Shown here: positions 1 through 6,072 of the stretch, piece by piece
Numbering within the stretch: position 1 is the stretch's first letter
How the letters are laid out: each line of letters opens with the position of its first letter
Origin: Leptolinea sp. UBA5366
Lineage (GTDB): Bacteria; Chloroflexota; Anaerolineae; Anaerolineales; Anaerolineaceae
Direction: 5' to 3'
Assembly (NCBI GenBank): GCA_002407845.1
Contig: DHPK01000033.1
Location: 10,649-17,066 of the forward strand
DNA: 6,418 nucleotides
Program-made: the position numbers and the translations under genes
The notes under the pieces: generated by a model
What the model was told of the DNA's origin: nothing
What the model saw: only the letters and a program-made list of their open reading frames with translations
Database searches by the model: none

Positions 1-1104
1 GACGTTCTTCGATGAGAGCCCGTAACGGCCTGAGAAAACTTCCGCTTTCACCTGGCTGCTGACAAGCGCTTCGCAAACGTCAAGATAGAGCGGTTCGCGC
101 GCACCGGGTTCTTTGGTGCGATCCAGTACAGTGATGCGTTTGCAAGTGGCTGGAATTTCATCGACGAAATGGCTGATCGAGAACGGGCGGTAAAGGTGAA
201 CTTGAACAAAGCCCACTTTTTCACCTTTTTCAATCAAAGTGTCAACCACTTCTTTAATGACACCGGAAATGGACCCCATGCCGATGATGACATGCTCGGC
301 TGCCGGATCGCCGTAATAATTGAACAGACGGTAATCCGTGCCGGTGAGGGCATTGATCTTTCCCATGTAATCCAGCACAGTTTCAGGCAGCTGATCATAA
401 TATGAGTTGATTGCTTCCCGGTGCTGGAAGAACAGATCCGGATTTTCAGCAGTCGACCGCTGATCTGGATGTTCGGGGTTCATGCTGCGTTTCCGAAACG
501 CCCGCACAGCTTCCCAATCCAGCATGCCTGTGAGGTCATCATACCCCAGCGTCCGGATTTTCTGAATTTCGTGCGACGTGCGGAAACCGTCAAAAAAGTG
601 AATAAAAGGTACCCGTCCCTTGATTGCAGACAGGTGCGCAACAGCTGCCAGATCCATGCATTCCTGCACATTGGCGCTGGCAAGCTGGGCGAAACCGGTT
701 GTACGCGCCATCATCACGTCGGTATGATCTCCGAAGATCGACAGCGCGTGTGTGCCGATGGTGCGGGCAGCCACGTGAATGACTGCCGGAAGTAGCTGTC
801 CCGCCATGCGGTACATAGGAGGGATCATCAGCATCAACCCCTGGGAAGAGGTGAATGCTGATGTCAGTGCGCCTGCTTCAAGCGCGCCATGCATGGCTCC
901 GGCGGCGCCGATTTCTGACTCCAGTTCGCGGACGGTTACTGTCTCGCCGAACAGGTTTGTCTTCCCATTGGCTGACCATGTATCAACGTGCTCGGCCATC
1001 GGGCTGGATGGGGTGATAGGATAAATTGTGCTGACATCTGAAAATGCATAGGCAACGTAAGCAGCCGCTTCATTTCCATCCATCGTTTTTTTCGCAAAAG
1101 CCAT
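1..1104 (-). CDS. nifJ: Pyruvate:ferredoxin (flavodoxin) oxidoreductase, N-terminal part (3' end beyond window)
   Basis: This enzyme oxidatively decarboxylates pyruvate with CoA to acetyl-CoA and CO2, passing electrons to ferredoxin or flavodoxin in the cytoplasm. Only 368 residues are present, about a third of the usual ~1170-1200. The start ATG (1104-1102) has a strong GAGGAGG (1110-1116) 5 nt upstream. Seen in the translation: YPITPSSPM with Thr31; RELESEIGAAGAMHGAL with Glu64; HVAARTIGTHALSIFGDHTDV with Arg114; then VPFIHFFDGFRTSHEIQK and, at the edge, GRYGLSSK. Thr31, Glu64 and Arg114 fall at the same numbers as the pyruvate/thiamine-site residues of the Desulfovibrio africanus enzyme. 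The window therefore covers domain I and part of domain II; the CoA, iron-sulfur and thiamine-diphosphate domains lie outside. It follows the transporter gene by 49 nt without a visible terminator, so co-transcription is likely. A different 2-oxoacid substrate is possible but less likely given the close match to NifJ. Confidence 0.95.
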   Translation of the reverse strand, partial: MAFAKKTMDGNEAAAYVAYAFSDVSTIYPITPSSPMAEHVDTWSANGKTNLFGETVTVRELESEIGAAGAMHGALEAGALTSAFTSSQGLMLMIPPMYRMAGQLLPAVIHVAARTIGTHALSIFGDHTDVMMARTTGFAQLASANVQECMDLAAVAHLSAIKGRVPFIHFFDGFRTSHEIQKIRTLGYDDLTGMLDWEAVRAFRKRSMNPEHPDQRSTAENPDLFFQHREAINSYYDQLPETVLDYMGKINALTGTDYRLFNYYGDPAAEHVIIGMGSISGVIKEVVDTLIEKGEKVGFVQVHLYRPFSISHFVDEIPATCKRITVLDRTKEPGAREPLYLDVCEALVSSQVKAEVFSGRYGLSSKNV

Positions 1105-1153
1105 GTTTTCCTCCTCTATATAATTTAACTTTTGTGTTTTTGAGTCTGAATGA

Positions 1154-2434
1154 TCAGGCTAAAAGCCCCGACACGATGCTGGCGACGATCAGGATGATCG
1201 CTCCACCGACACGGGTGGCGACAGCGGAGAACGGCAGCAGTTCCATGCGGTCGGATGCGCCGAGGATACCAAGGTCACCGGAACCGCCCATGTCTGCTGC
1301 GCAGAGTCCGGCAGAGATACCCGCTTCAACCGGATAGAAGCCCATGATTTTCCCGAACAGGGCTGCGCCGAGGAAGGCGCCGATACTGCAGAGGACGATG
1401 ATGATCAGGTAGGTTGGGCTCAGCATGGAGGCAACTACCTGCAGGTCGATCAGTGTGATGCCGATGCAGCAGAGGATGATGTTTTTGATGACGGACATAA
1501 CCGCGTCAAAGAAAACAACGATGCTTTCCTCAACATCCTGCGGGAACAATGCAAAGGATTTGACGATTACTGCGATGATCACCATGTAAGCATAGGCATG
1601 GAACTGCGGAATGAAATAGGCAACCATTCTGCCGAGCAGGATGAAGGTGAATGATCCGACGAAACCAACGCCCAGCTGTTTGTAGTTCTGGAATTTGTAA
1701 TCTGCTTCGTCAACGGGATCGTTCGGTTTAGAAGGCATTAACTGGCCATAACCCGTCAGCTTCGGCTTGTCTTTGACAAGGTTGGAAATCACACCAGCGA
1801 ATATAATCGCCAGGGCGTTTGCCAGCGCGATGGAAGGCGCCATGATGGAAAGCGTTTCTTCAGCAGGAACACCTAGCGTCGACTGGTAGATTTCGGACAA
1901 TGGCATTGCGCCAGCGCTCATCCCGCCGCCAACGATCGGCAATGCGATGAAGAGGATCGTGTCACGGATGCTTTGCTGCGTGATTAGCGCGCCGATTGAC
2001 GCAAAGATCACCACAAAGAGCTGTGCGCCGATGACGGTTGGGAGGAAGCGGACAGCTGCGCGTTTCAGGATTGTCCGGTTGGTGCCCATGATACTGCCGG
2101 CGATCAGGGTTGCTAAGGCGAAGTTGATGAAATCCATCTCGCCGCTGAAAAATGACTTGACGTTGCCCTGAATGGATTCAGGGATGATGTTGAAGGTTGC
2201 CAGTGCTGCAGCGCCAAAAATGACAGCGATCGAACCGCCGCCAAGATAGTCTTTGACAATCGGCGTGTGGTCGCCGATCCAGGCGAGCAGGGAGCCAAGC
2301 AGCAATGTGAAGAACATTGCCCCGCCCATGCCTTTAGGGAACACGGACATGACAACGCCCAAAACGGCGATGGCACTGAAAATCAGGAACCAATTCAACT
2401 TGAAGCCCATAATGCGGATTTCTTTGATGTTCAT
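1154..2434 (-). CDS. 2-hydroxycarboxylate transporter (2HCT family: citrate/malate/lactate type)
   Basis: A 426-residue integral membrane protein of the 2HCT family (CitS, CitP, MleP, MaeN, CimH), secondary transporters that move citrate, malate or lactate with Na+ or H+ or by exchange. It is highly hydrophobic, with about eleven membrane segments. The two family re-entrant-loop signatures are visible: GGGMSAGAMPLSEIY (169-183) and CAADMGGSGDLGILGASDRM (378-397). Arg396 of the second loop (SDRMELLPF) corresponds to the arginine that binds substrate carboxylates in characterised members (Arg425 of CitP). The length is slightly shorter than the usual 440-450 residues. The start at 2434 was chosen because AGAGGAG lies 5 nt upstream; the next methionine, residue 9, has no ribosome site. 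It is the first gene of a probable two-gene unit with nifJ, behind its own promoter and candidate operators. The family is clear but the substrate and coupling ion cannot be read from sequence; pairing with nifJ suggests an acid metabolised through pyruvate. Confidence 0.93.
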   Translation of the reverse strand: MNIKEIRIMGFKLNWFLIFSAIAVLGVVMSVFPKGMGGAMFFTLLLGSLLAWIGDHTPIVKDYLGGGSIAVIFGAAALATFNIIPESIQGNVKSFFSGEMDFINFALATLIAGSIMGTNRTILKRAAVRFLPTVIGAQLFVVIFASIGALITQQSIRDTILFIALPIVGGGMSAGAMPLSEIYQSTLGVPAEETLSIMAPSIALANALAIIFAGVISNLVKDKPKLTGYGQLMPSKPNDPVDEADYKFQNYKQLGVGFVGSFTFILLGRMVAYFIPQFHAYAYMVIIAVIVKSFALFPQDVEESIVVFFDAVMSVIKNIILCCIGITLIDLQVVASMLSPTYLIIIVLCSIGAFLGAALFGKIMGFYPVEAGISAGLCAADMGGSGDLGILGASDRMELLPFSAVATRVGGAIILIVASIVSGLLA

Positions 2435-2470
2435 ATTACTCCTCTGTGTATTGAACTATAAGATATTTGT

Positions 2471-2490
2471 TAACGTTTAGTAGAACGTTA
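2471..2490. promoter_or_regulatory. Perfect inverted repeat at the predicted transcription start; candidate operator
   Basis: TAACGTT (2471-2477) and AACGTTA (2484-2490) are perfect 7-nt inverted arms around the 6-nt centre TAGTAG. The dyad begins at about the predicted start site and covers roughly +1 to +20, where a bound repressor would block transcription. The 9-mer ACGTTATAC at its right flank (2485-2493) recurs at 2542-2550. No regulator gene is in the window, so the binding protein is unknown. The arms are too AT-rich, and lack a T tract, to act as a terminator. Confidence 0.45.
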
Positions 2491-2496
2491 TACCGA

Positions 2497-2525
2497 AATA
2501 TAACATGACCATTTATTTTTCGCAA
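2497..2525 (-). promoter_or_regulatory. Candidate sigma-A promoter for the transporter-nifJ unit
   Basis: On the minus strand TTGCGA (2525-2520) and TATATT (2502-2497) are separated by exactly 17 nt. They match the TTGACA/TATAAT consensus at 4 and 5 of 6 positions. The predicted start falls near 2490, giving a leader of about 55 nt before the transporter ATG. This is a visual consensus match in AT-rich DNA, where chance matches are common. Its placement directly upstream of the gene and next to a dyad repeat raises the odds. Confidence 0.5.
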
Positions 2526-2806
2526 TAGTGATAAAAGTAATACGTTATACTGTTACAAAAATCATGGTTCGGCAGTTGGATTTTACTCGCTCCAGATCCA
2601 ATTTGGGTGATAGAAGTTATTGCTTGCAAATTTTCTGCGGAAAACATCATTTCACAGCTCGATTTGGTCTGTTCTGGCTGATTATGTGCTACTGAAAAAA
2701 CTCCCTTTTCATAGATTAGTGAAGACCTTTTTTTTAATGGAGATCAATCATTGACATCTAATGAACCCACCAAACCTCCTGATTTATGTCCCACTCAAAA
2801 ATAGGA
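2513..2806 (-). pseudogene. Possible decayed coding sequence or mobile-element remnant
   Basis: On the minus strand one frame stays open for 76 codons (2743-2516) before TAA at 2515-2513. Upstream it is broken by a single TGA (2746-2744) and then continues in the same frame for about 20 more codons. The translation has mixed composition (for example SPLKKRSSLIYEKG and EMMFSAENLQAITSI) rather than the Lys/Asn/Ile bias expected of random AT-rich DNA. A second frame upstream (2841-2761) reads SQVTIATFPIFEWDINQ before a TAG. There is no ribosome site at the only ATG pair (2650-2645). The end of the frame also overlaps the predicted transporter promoter. I do not recognise the protein. A frame this long can occur by chance, so the call is weak. 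Confidence 0.22.
2537..2550. promoter_or_regulatory. Second candidate operator half-site upstream of the -35 box
   Basis: GTAATACGTTATAC is an imperfect palindrome (10 of 14 positions symmetric). It carries the same ACGTTATAC 9-mer found at the start-site dyad, 57 bp away. It lies about 12 bp upstream of the predicted -35 box. A repeated motif on both sides of a promoter fits either two-site repression or an upstream activator plus start-site site. This is inferred from repetition only. Confidence 0.35.
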
Positions 2807-3034
2807 AAAGTTGCGATGGTAACTTGGGAAAATATTTTGGACTAGGATAGACAATGAATAGAAGAGTAATAAAAAATATAAAAAATACAATTACTAAAAT
2901 ATTAAAAAGCGACTTTGATTGAATAAAACCAACAGGATAAACTTCAATTAATAATGAAAATTCAAAATGGAACTACAAAAACGGCCGGTTTGGCAGATTA
3001 GCAAAGACAATCCCGATCCAAAGAAAAAAACTGT

Positions 3035-3844
3035 CTAAACGCCTGCAGCTGCCATGAACGAGCGAATTGTATCGGCGTTCCAGTCTTTCGAAAAAGTGTC
3101 AGCTGAAAATCGATCCTGACCTTTCAACACACTGCTGACGATGATGCCGTCCGCCAGCTGCAGCGCCTCGGCAACATTGCCAAAATTAACGCCTCCGCCG
3201 ATCAGCAGCGGCACGCCCAGGTCAGCTGCGCGAACTTCTTTGATCCGATCGACCGTTTCTGCATAAGAGATGCCCGTCAGAATCAGCGCATCGGCATTGC
3301 CGAAAACGGCAGCCTGCTTGCAGACCTCGCTCAGCGGCAGCGGTGCCAAAGGAACTCCGGTTCGATCATAGACATCAACGAGCAGCTGAACATTTTCAGC
3401 GCCTAAAAGGGTCTGATATTCCTGCGCTTCAGCCGCGCAGCCTTCCAGCACTCCCTCAGCTTTGAGCATCGCGCCGACAAACACCTTGAGCCGCACAAAA
3501 TCAGCTCCGATCGCCTTGGCGACAGAGATCGGTTCTTTCGCACCGTGCCCCATGAAGCACAACCCAAGTTTCAGTTCGGGAAAAGCTTGCCGCAGGGCAT
3601 AGCCGACCACTGCCATGCCCCCGATGATATAAGGAGGTATCTCTTTTTTCACCGGGTGATCTCCCAGGTCTTGAATGTAAAGCGCCGAAATGCCGTTCGA
3701 TACTGCCATTTCCGCATTGCGCAGCGCGAAATCGATCGTCTGCTGCATCGCGTCTCTGCCTGAGGACTTGGCTGCATTTGCAGAACCGGGCAGCGGCGGC
3801 AGGTGCAGCGCGGCACAGATGATTTTTTCAGCTGATTTTGTCAT
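3035..3844 (-). CDS. BtpA/SgcQ-family TIM-barrel protein
   Basis: A 269-residue cytoplasmic protein of the BtpA/SgcQ family (Pfam BtpA), predicted to fold as a TIM barrel. Members are known from photosystem I biogenesis in Synechocystis (BtpA) and from the E. coli sgc operon (SgcQ); their chemistry is unsettled. Family traits seen: ALHLPPLPGS near the N terminus (about 11-20), GADFVRLKVFVGAM in mid-protein, and near the C terminus LLIGGGVNFGNVAEALQLADGIIVSSVLK, a phosphate-binding-like glycine loop followed by the last barrel strand. The length is normal for the family. The ATG at 3844-3842 was chosen because AAGGAG (3857-3852) lies 7 nt upstream. A 49-codon in-frame extension into the preceding gene exists, but it lacks family similarity and is an Ala-rich shadow of that gene. 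The SIS gene ends one nucleotide before this start (TAA-C-ATG), so translational coupling is likely. A sugar-phosphate or nucleoside role is inferred from context only. Confidence 0.88.
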   Translation of the reverse strand: MTKSAEKIICAALHLPPLPGSANAAKSSGRDAMQQTIDFALRNAEMAVSNGISALYIQDLGDHPVKKEIPPYIIGGMAVVGYALRQAFPELKLGLCFMGHGAKEPISVAKAIGADFVRLKVFVGAMLKAEGVLEGCAAEAQEYQTLLGAENVQLLVDVYDRTGVPLAPLPLSEVCKQAAVFGNADALILTGISYAETVDRIKEVRAADLGVPLLIGGGVNFGNVAEALQLADGIIVSSVLKGQDRFSADTFSKDWNADTIRSFMAAAGV

Positions 3845-3845
3845 G

Positions 3846-5006
3846 TTAAAACTCCTTGTGAGCGGTGAAAAAATCTGTCGGGCTTTCGCTGGTGCGAATG
3901 CGACTGATGCCGCCGCCGCCTTCGCGGCTGCGCCCGCCGGAGAAGTCCCGAAAATAAGGTTCACCGAGTTTCTCGGCGCGCCAGGCGGCATAAAGCGCGC
4001 CCGGGATGACCATCAGGATCGGGGTGAACATCTCGCTGAACCCGGCTGAGATTGACAAATGGACAGTTCCAGCCTGATTTCCAGGAGCTGCATCTTCAGG
4101 AGCGATCACAGCGACGCGTCTGCCAATCGCGATGGCAGCAGTAATGATTTCTTTCGCGCGGGTCTTGTCACGGTCAGCCGCGCTCAGGATAAAAGTTGGG
4201 GTGGTGGCATGTTTGCTGAAATACTGCAGATGCGCCCATTCTTCAAGATCCTGACCGGCGGACATTTCTCCGGTAGCTTCGATCATTTTGGCTGCTGAAA
4301 ACAGAGCAGACCCGAAATTCGGACCGCTGCCGCAAAAGATCGAATCGCGCTCGTCCAGCCAGTCGCCGGCAAGCGTCTCGATTTTTTCGAGGTTGCGGCT
4401 GATGCAGCGATCTGCCGCTGCTCCCAGCGCGAAAAGCTCCGCTTTTCGTTTCTGATACTGGTCTGGCGTCAGCCGCCCGCGGATTTTTCCAATCTGCAGC
4501 GCTAACAGCAGCGCCGCGATTTGATTGGCAGTGAAAGAGCGGATGCCGGGCACGATCAGTCCTGCAGGCACATCGAAGGCTGGCTGTGAACTGTCAACCA
4601 CGATTTCGGCAGCCTGCGCGACCGGACTTGCGGGAGCAGCTGTAAATGCCAGCGTCTTGGCACCGGCTATGCGGGCATAGCGCAGCGCTTCGGCTGTGCG
4701 TGAGACTTCGCCCGAGACGGAGGTTCCGACCACCAGGCAGTCTTCCGGCCGGTTGAGCTGGTCGGCGGTGTAGCGCGCGAACTGCATTGAGGTCAGCGGG
4801 GTCGTCGAAACGCCAGCAAGCTGGCGGAATGCCAGCTCTGATCCCAGAGCGACATGGTAAGAATCGCCGCATCCTGTTAAGAAAATTTGATTGACATCGC
4901 TGATCCAATCAGCTGTGACGGCATTTTGAATGTTCTCCGCGTAACGTGGAACAATCTCTTCGATCAATGCCGGAATGCTTCGAATCTGGTCGATCATCGC
5001 GTTCAT
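3846..5006 (-). CDS. Two-domain SIS (sugar isomerase) protein, GlmS-C/AgaS/FrlB-like
   Basis: A 386-residue cytoplasmic protein with two SIS domains, the fold that binds phosphorylated sugars in isomerases, deaminases and deglycases such as GlmS, AgaS and FrlB. The first SIS domain shows FLTGCGDSYHVALGSELAF (about 42-60) and VVGTSVSGEVSRTAEALRYA (92-111), the phosphate-binding Ser/Thr loop. The second shows FCGSGPNFGSALFSAAKMIE (224-243) and then GQDLEEWAHLQYFS (251-264), where Glu and His residues align with the catalytic loop of the family. The C terminus has an unusual Gly-rich run, GGRSREGGGGISRIRTSE (357-374). The start at 5006 has AAAGGG about 10 nt upstream, a slightly long spacing; the alternative Met4 has worse spacing. 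It lies 25 nt after the kinase gene and 1 nt before the BtpA gene. A kinase plus SIS pair recalls FrlD/FrlB of fructoselysine breakdown, but the substrate here is unknown. Confidence 0.9.
   Translation of the reverse strand: MNAMIDQIRSIPALIEEIVPRYAENIQNAVTADWISDVNQIFLTGCGDSYHVALGSELAFRQLAGVSTTPLTSMQFARYTADQLNRPEDCLVVGTSVSGEVSRTAEALRYARIAGAKTLAFTAAPASPVAQAAEIVVDSSQPAFDVPAGLIVPGIRSFTANQIAALLLALQIGKIRGRLTPDQYQKRKAELFALGAAADRCISRNLEKIETLAGDWLDERDSIFCGSGPNFGSALFSAAKMIEATGEMSAGQDLEEWAHLQYFSKHATTPTFILSAADRDKTRAKEIITAAIAIGRRVAVIAPEDAAPGNQAGTVHLSISAGFSEMFTPILMVIPGALYAAWRAEKLGEPYFRDFSGGRSREGGGGISRIRTSESPTDFFTAHKEF
3852..3857 (-). promoter_or_regulatory. Ribosome binding site that fixes the btpA-family gene start
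   Basis: AAGGAG sits inside the last codons of the SIS gene, 7 nt before the ATG at 3844. It supports this start over the upstream in-frame ATG at 3991, which would overlap the SIS gene by nearly 150 nt. Confidence 0.8.
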
Positions 5007-5031
5007 AGCTGGTTTTCCCTTTCAGACTAGA

Positions 5032-6030
5032 TCAGGTTCTAAATAATTTGAGTGTCTCCTGAATCAGTTCCGTGTTCAATGGATTTTGAGTCAGCTGCTG
5101 ACTCAAAAAGTCTTTAATTTCAAATTTGTCCGGCATTTTTATGCCGGCGCCTTTCCGTGACACGAGCATAGCTCCCATGCTGTTCGCCAGTGTTCCAGCT
5201 GCTGCCAGCGGGAATCCATGCGTCAATCCGTAAATCATGCCGGCGCTGAATGCGTCTCCGGCACCGGTAGTGTCAATGACCGCTGCGGGGAAACCCGGAA
5301 CCAGGACCTGATGGTCTTTATCAATCAGGTGGCAGCCTTGTGCTCCGACTTTCAATCCAAGGATCTTGACGCCATAACCGAGCAGTTTGTCCATCGCTTC
5401 GGTTAAATCATCACAACCGGCGATGGCGCGGGCTTCGTCCCTGCCGAGGATCAGCAGCGTCACATTCGCGAGCAGATCGGTCAGCCGGCTGCCCAGTTTG
5501 TAAGCTGGCTCGACGCCGATATCGATTGAAACCGGGATGTTCAGATCGCGGGCGATTGCGGCTGCCTTTTCGACAGCGGTCAGTCCTGATTCTTCCAGCA
5601 GCATATAGCCGCTGATGTGGAGCATTGATGCGCCGGTGAACAGTTCAGGCATGATGTCAGCCGGGCTGAGCCGGCGATTGGCGCCGCGGTAAGTGAACAT
5701 TGTGCGTTCACCGTCCGGCGTCACGATCGCCAGCGTGGTGCCGATTGTGTCGGATTGATCCTGCTGCACAAAATCGACACAAACACCTTCAGTTTCCAGC
5801 TTGTCCAGCATTTCAGCCGAACGCGCGTCGGCTCCGGCGTGCGTAACCAAGATCGGGCGGCAGCCGAGATGCGCCAAGCCGATGGCAGTGTTGGACACAG
5901 ATCCGCCCAGCTCCTGATACATCTCTGTGGTCATCCCATCCCCGCCTTTTTGGGGATAGTCGGGGACCATCATGAACCAGTCGATGCACAGGTCCCCGAT
6001 CAGCACAATTTTTTTCAAGTCCGCGCTCAT
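5032..6030 (-). CDS. PfkB-family carbohydrate/nucleoside kinase (candidate pseudouridine kinase)
   Basis: A 332-residue cytoplasmic kinase of the PfkB/ribokinase family, which transfers the ATP gamma-phosphate to a sugar or nucleoside hydroxyl. Both family signatures are visible: ELGGSVSNTAIGLAHLGC (40-57) and DTTGAGDAFSAGMIYGL (253-269), with the catalytic-base aspartate Asp259 in the GAGD anion hole. The N-terminal GDLCIDW (12-18) carries the aspartate normally contacting the sugar (Asp17). The start at 6030 has AAAGG 6 nt upstream. The gene follows psuG by 42 nt and precedes the SIS gene by 25 nt. Adjacency to psuG makes pseudouridine kinase (PsuK) the leading guess, giving pseudouridine 5'-phosphate for PsuG. 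A FrlD-like kinase feeding the SIS protein is the main alternative. PfkB specificity cannot be read reliably from these motifs, so no gene symbol is given. Confidence 0.9.
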   Translation of the reverse strand: MSADLKKIVLIGDLCIDWFMMVPDYPQKGGDGMTTEMYQELGGSVSNTAIGLAHLGCRPILVTHAGADARSAEMLDKLETEGVCVDFVQQDQSDTIGTTLAIVTPDGERTMFTYRGANRRLSPADIMPELFTGASMLHISGYMLLEESGLTAVEKAAAIARDLNIPVSIDIGVEPAYKLGSRLTDLLANVTLLILGRDEARAIAGCDDLTEAMDKLLGYGVKILGLKVGAQGCHLIDKDHQVLVPGFPAAVIDTTGAGDAFSAGMIYGLTHGFPLAAAGTLANSMGAMLVSRKGAGIKMPDKFEIKDFLSQQLTQNPLNTELIQETLKLFRT

Positions 6031-6072
6031 GCGAAGCCTTTGTTTGAGCTTGAATCTTGTTTCATGCAGCTA

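Larger units (their letters stand above)
2435..3034. other. AT-rich intergenic spacer of about 600 bp
   Basis: This spacer separates the end of the BtpA gene from the start of the transporter gene; both flanking genes run on the minus strand. It is much richer in A and T than the genes on either side, most extremely at about 2850-2980. The transporter-proximal part (2435-2560) holds the ribosome site, candidate promoter and operators. The middle (about 2513-2841) holds coding-like but broken minus-strand frames. The part next to btpA (2850-3034) holds only a tiny plus-strand frame, an imperfect hairpin and a T run just after the btpA stop. No convincing gene, RNA gene, riboswitch or strong terminator was recognised. 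Confidence 0.8.

Noticed and set aside
421..795. 124-codon plus-strand open frame
   Set aside because: It is antisense to nifJ, whose minus-strand translation matches its family throughout this span.
1105..1153. Terminator or regulatory hairpin between the transporter and nifJ
   Set aside because: Only a 4-bp inverted repeat (CTGA/TCAG) is present, in AT-rich DNA without a GC stem plus T tract. The gap is better read as an ordinary leader with the nifJ ribosome site.
1044..1337. Plus-strand 97-codon frame spanning the nifJ-transporter junction
   Set aside because: It overlaps the start of nifJ and the end of the transporter in antisense, has no ribosome site and has no recognisable domain.
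2564..2695. 43-codon plus-strand frame starting MVRQLDFTRSR
   Set aside because: It has no ribosome site, no recognisable similarity and sits in the non-genic spacer. Its length is expected by chance.
2973..2996. Imperfect hairpin after the btpA gene as a possible terminator
   Set aside because: The stem (CTGCCAAAC with GTTTTTGTAG around CGGCC) has a mismatch and a bulge, and no T tract follows it on the minus strand. A bare T run directly after the stop (about 3024-3030) has no stable stem before it.
3845..3991. 49-codon in-frame N-terminal extension of the BtpA-family gene
   Set aside because: It lies wholly over the SIS gene's 3' end, is Ala-rich, and has no family similarity. The ATG at 3844 has a good ribosome site and begins at the normal family N terminus.
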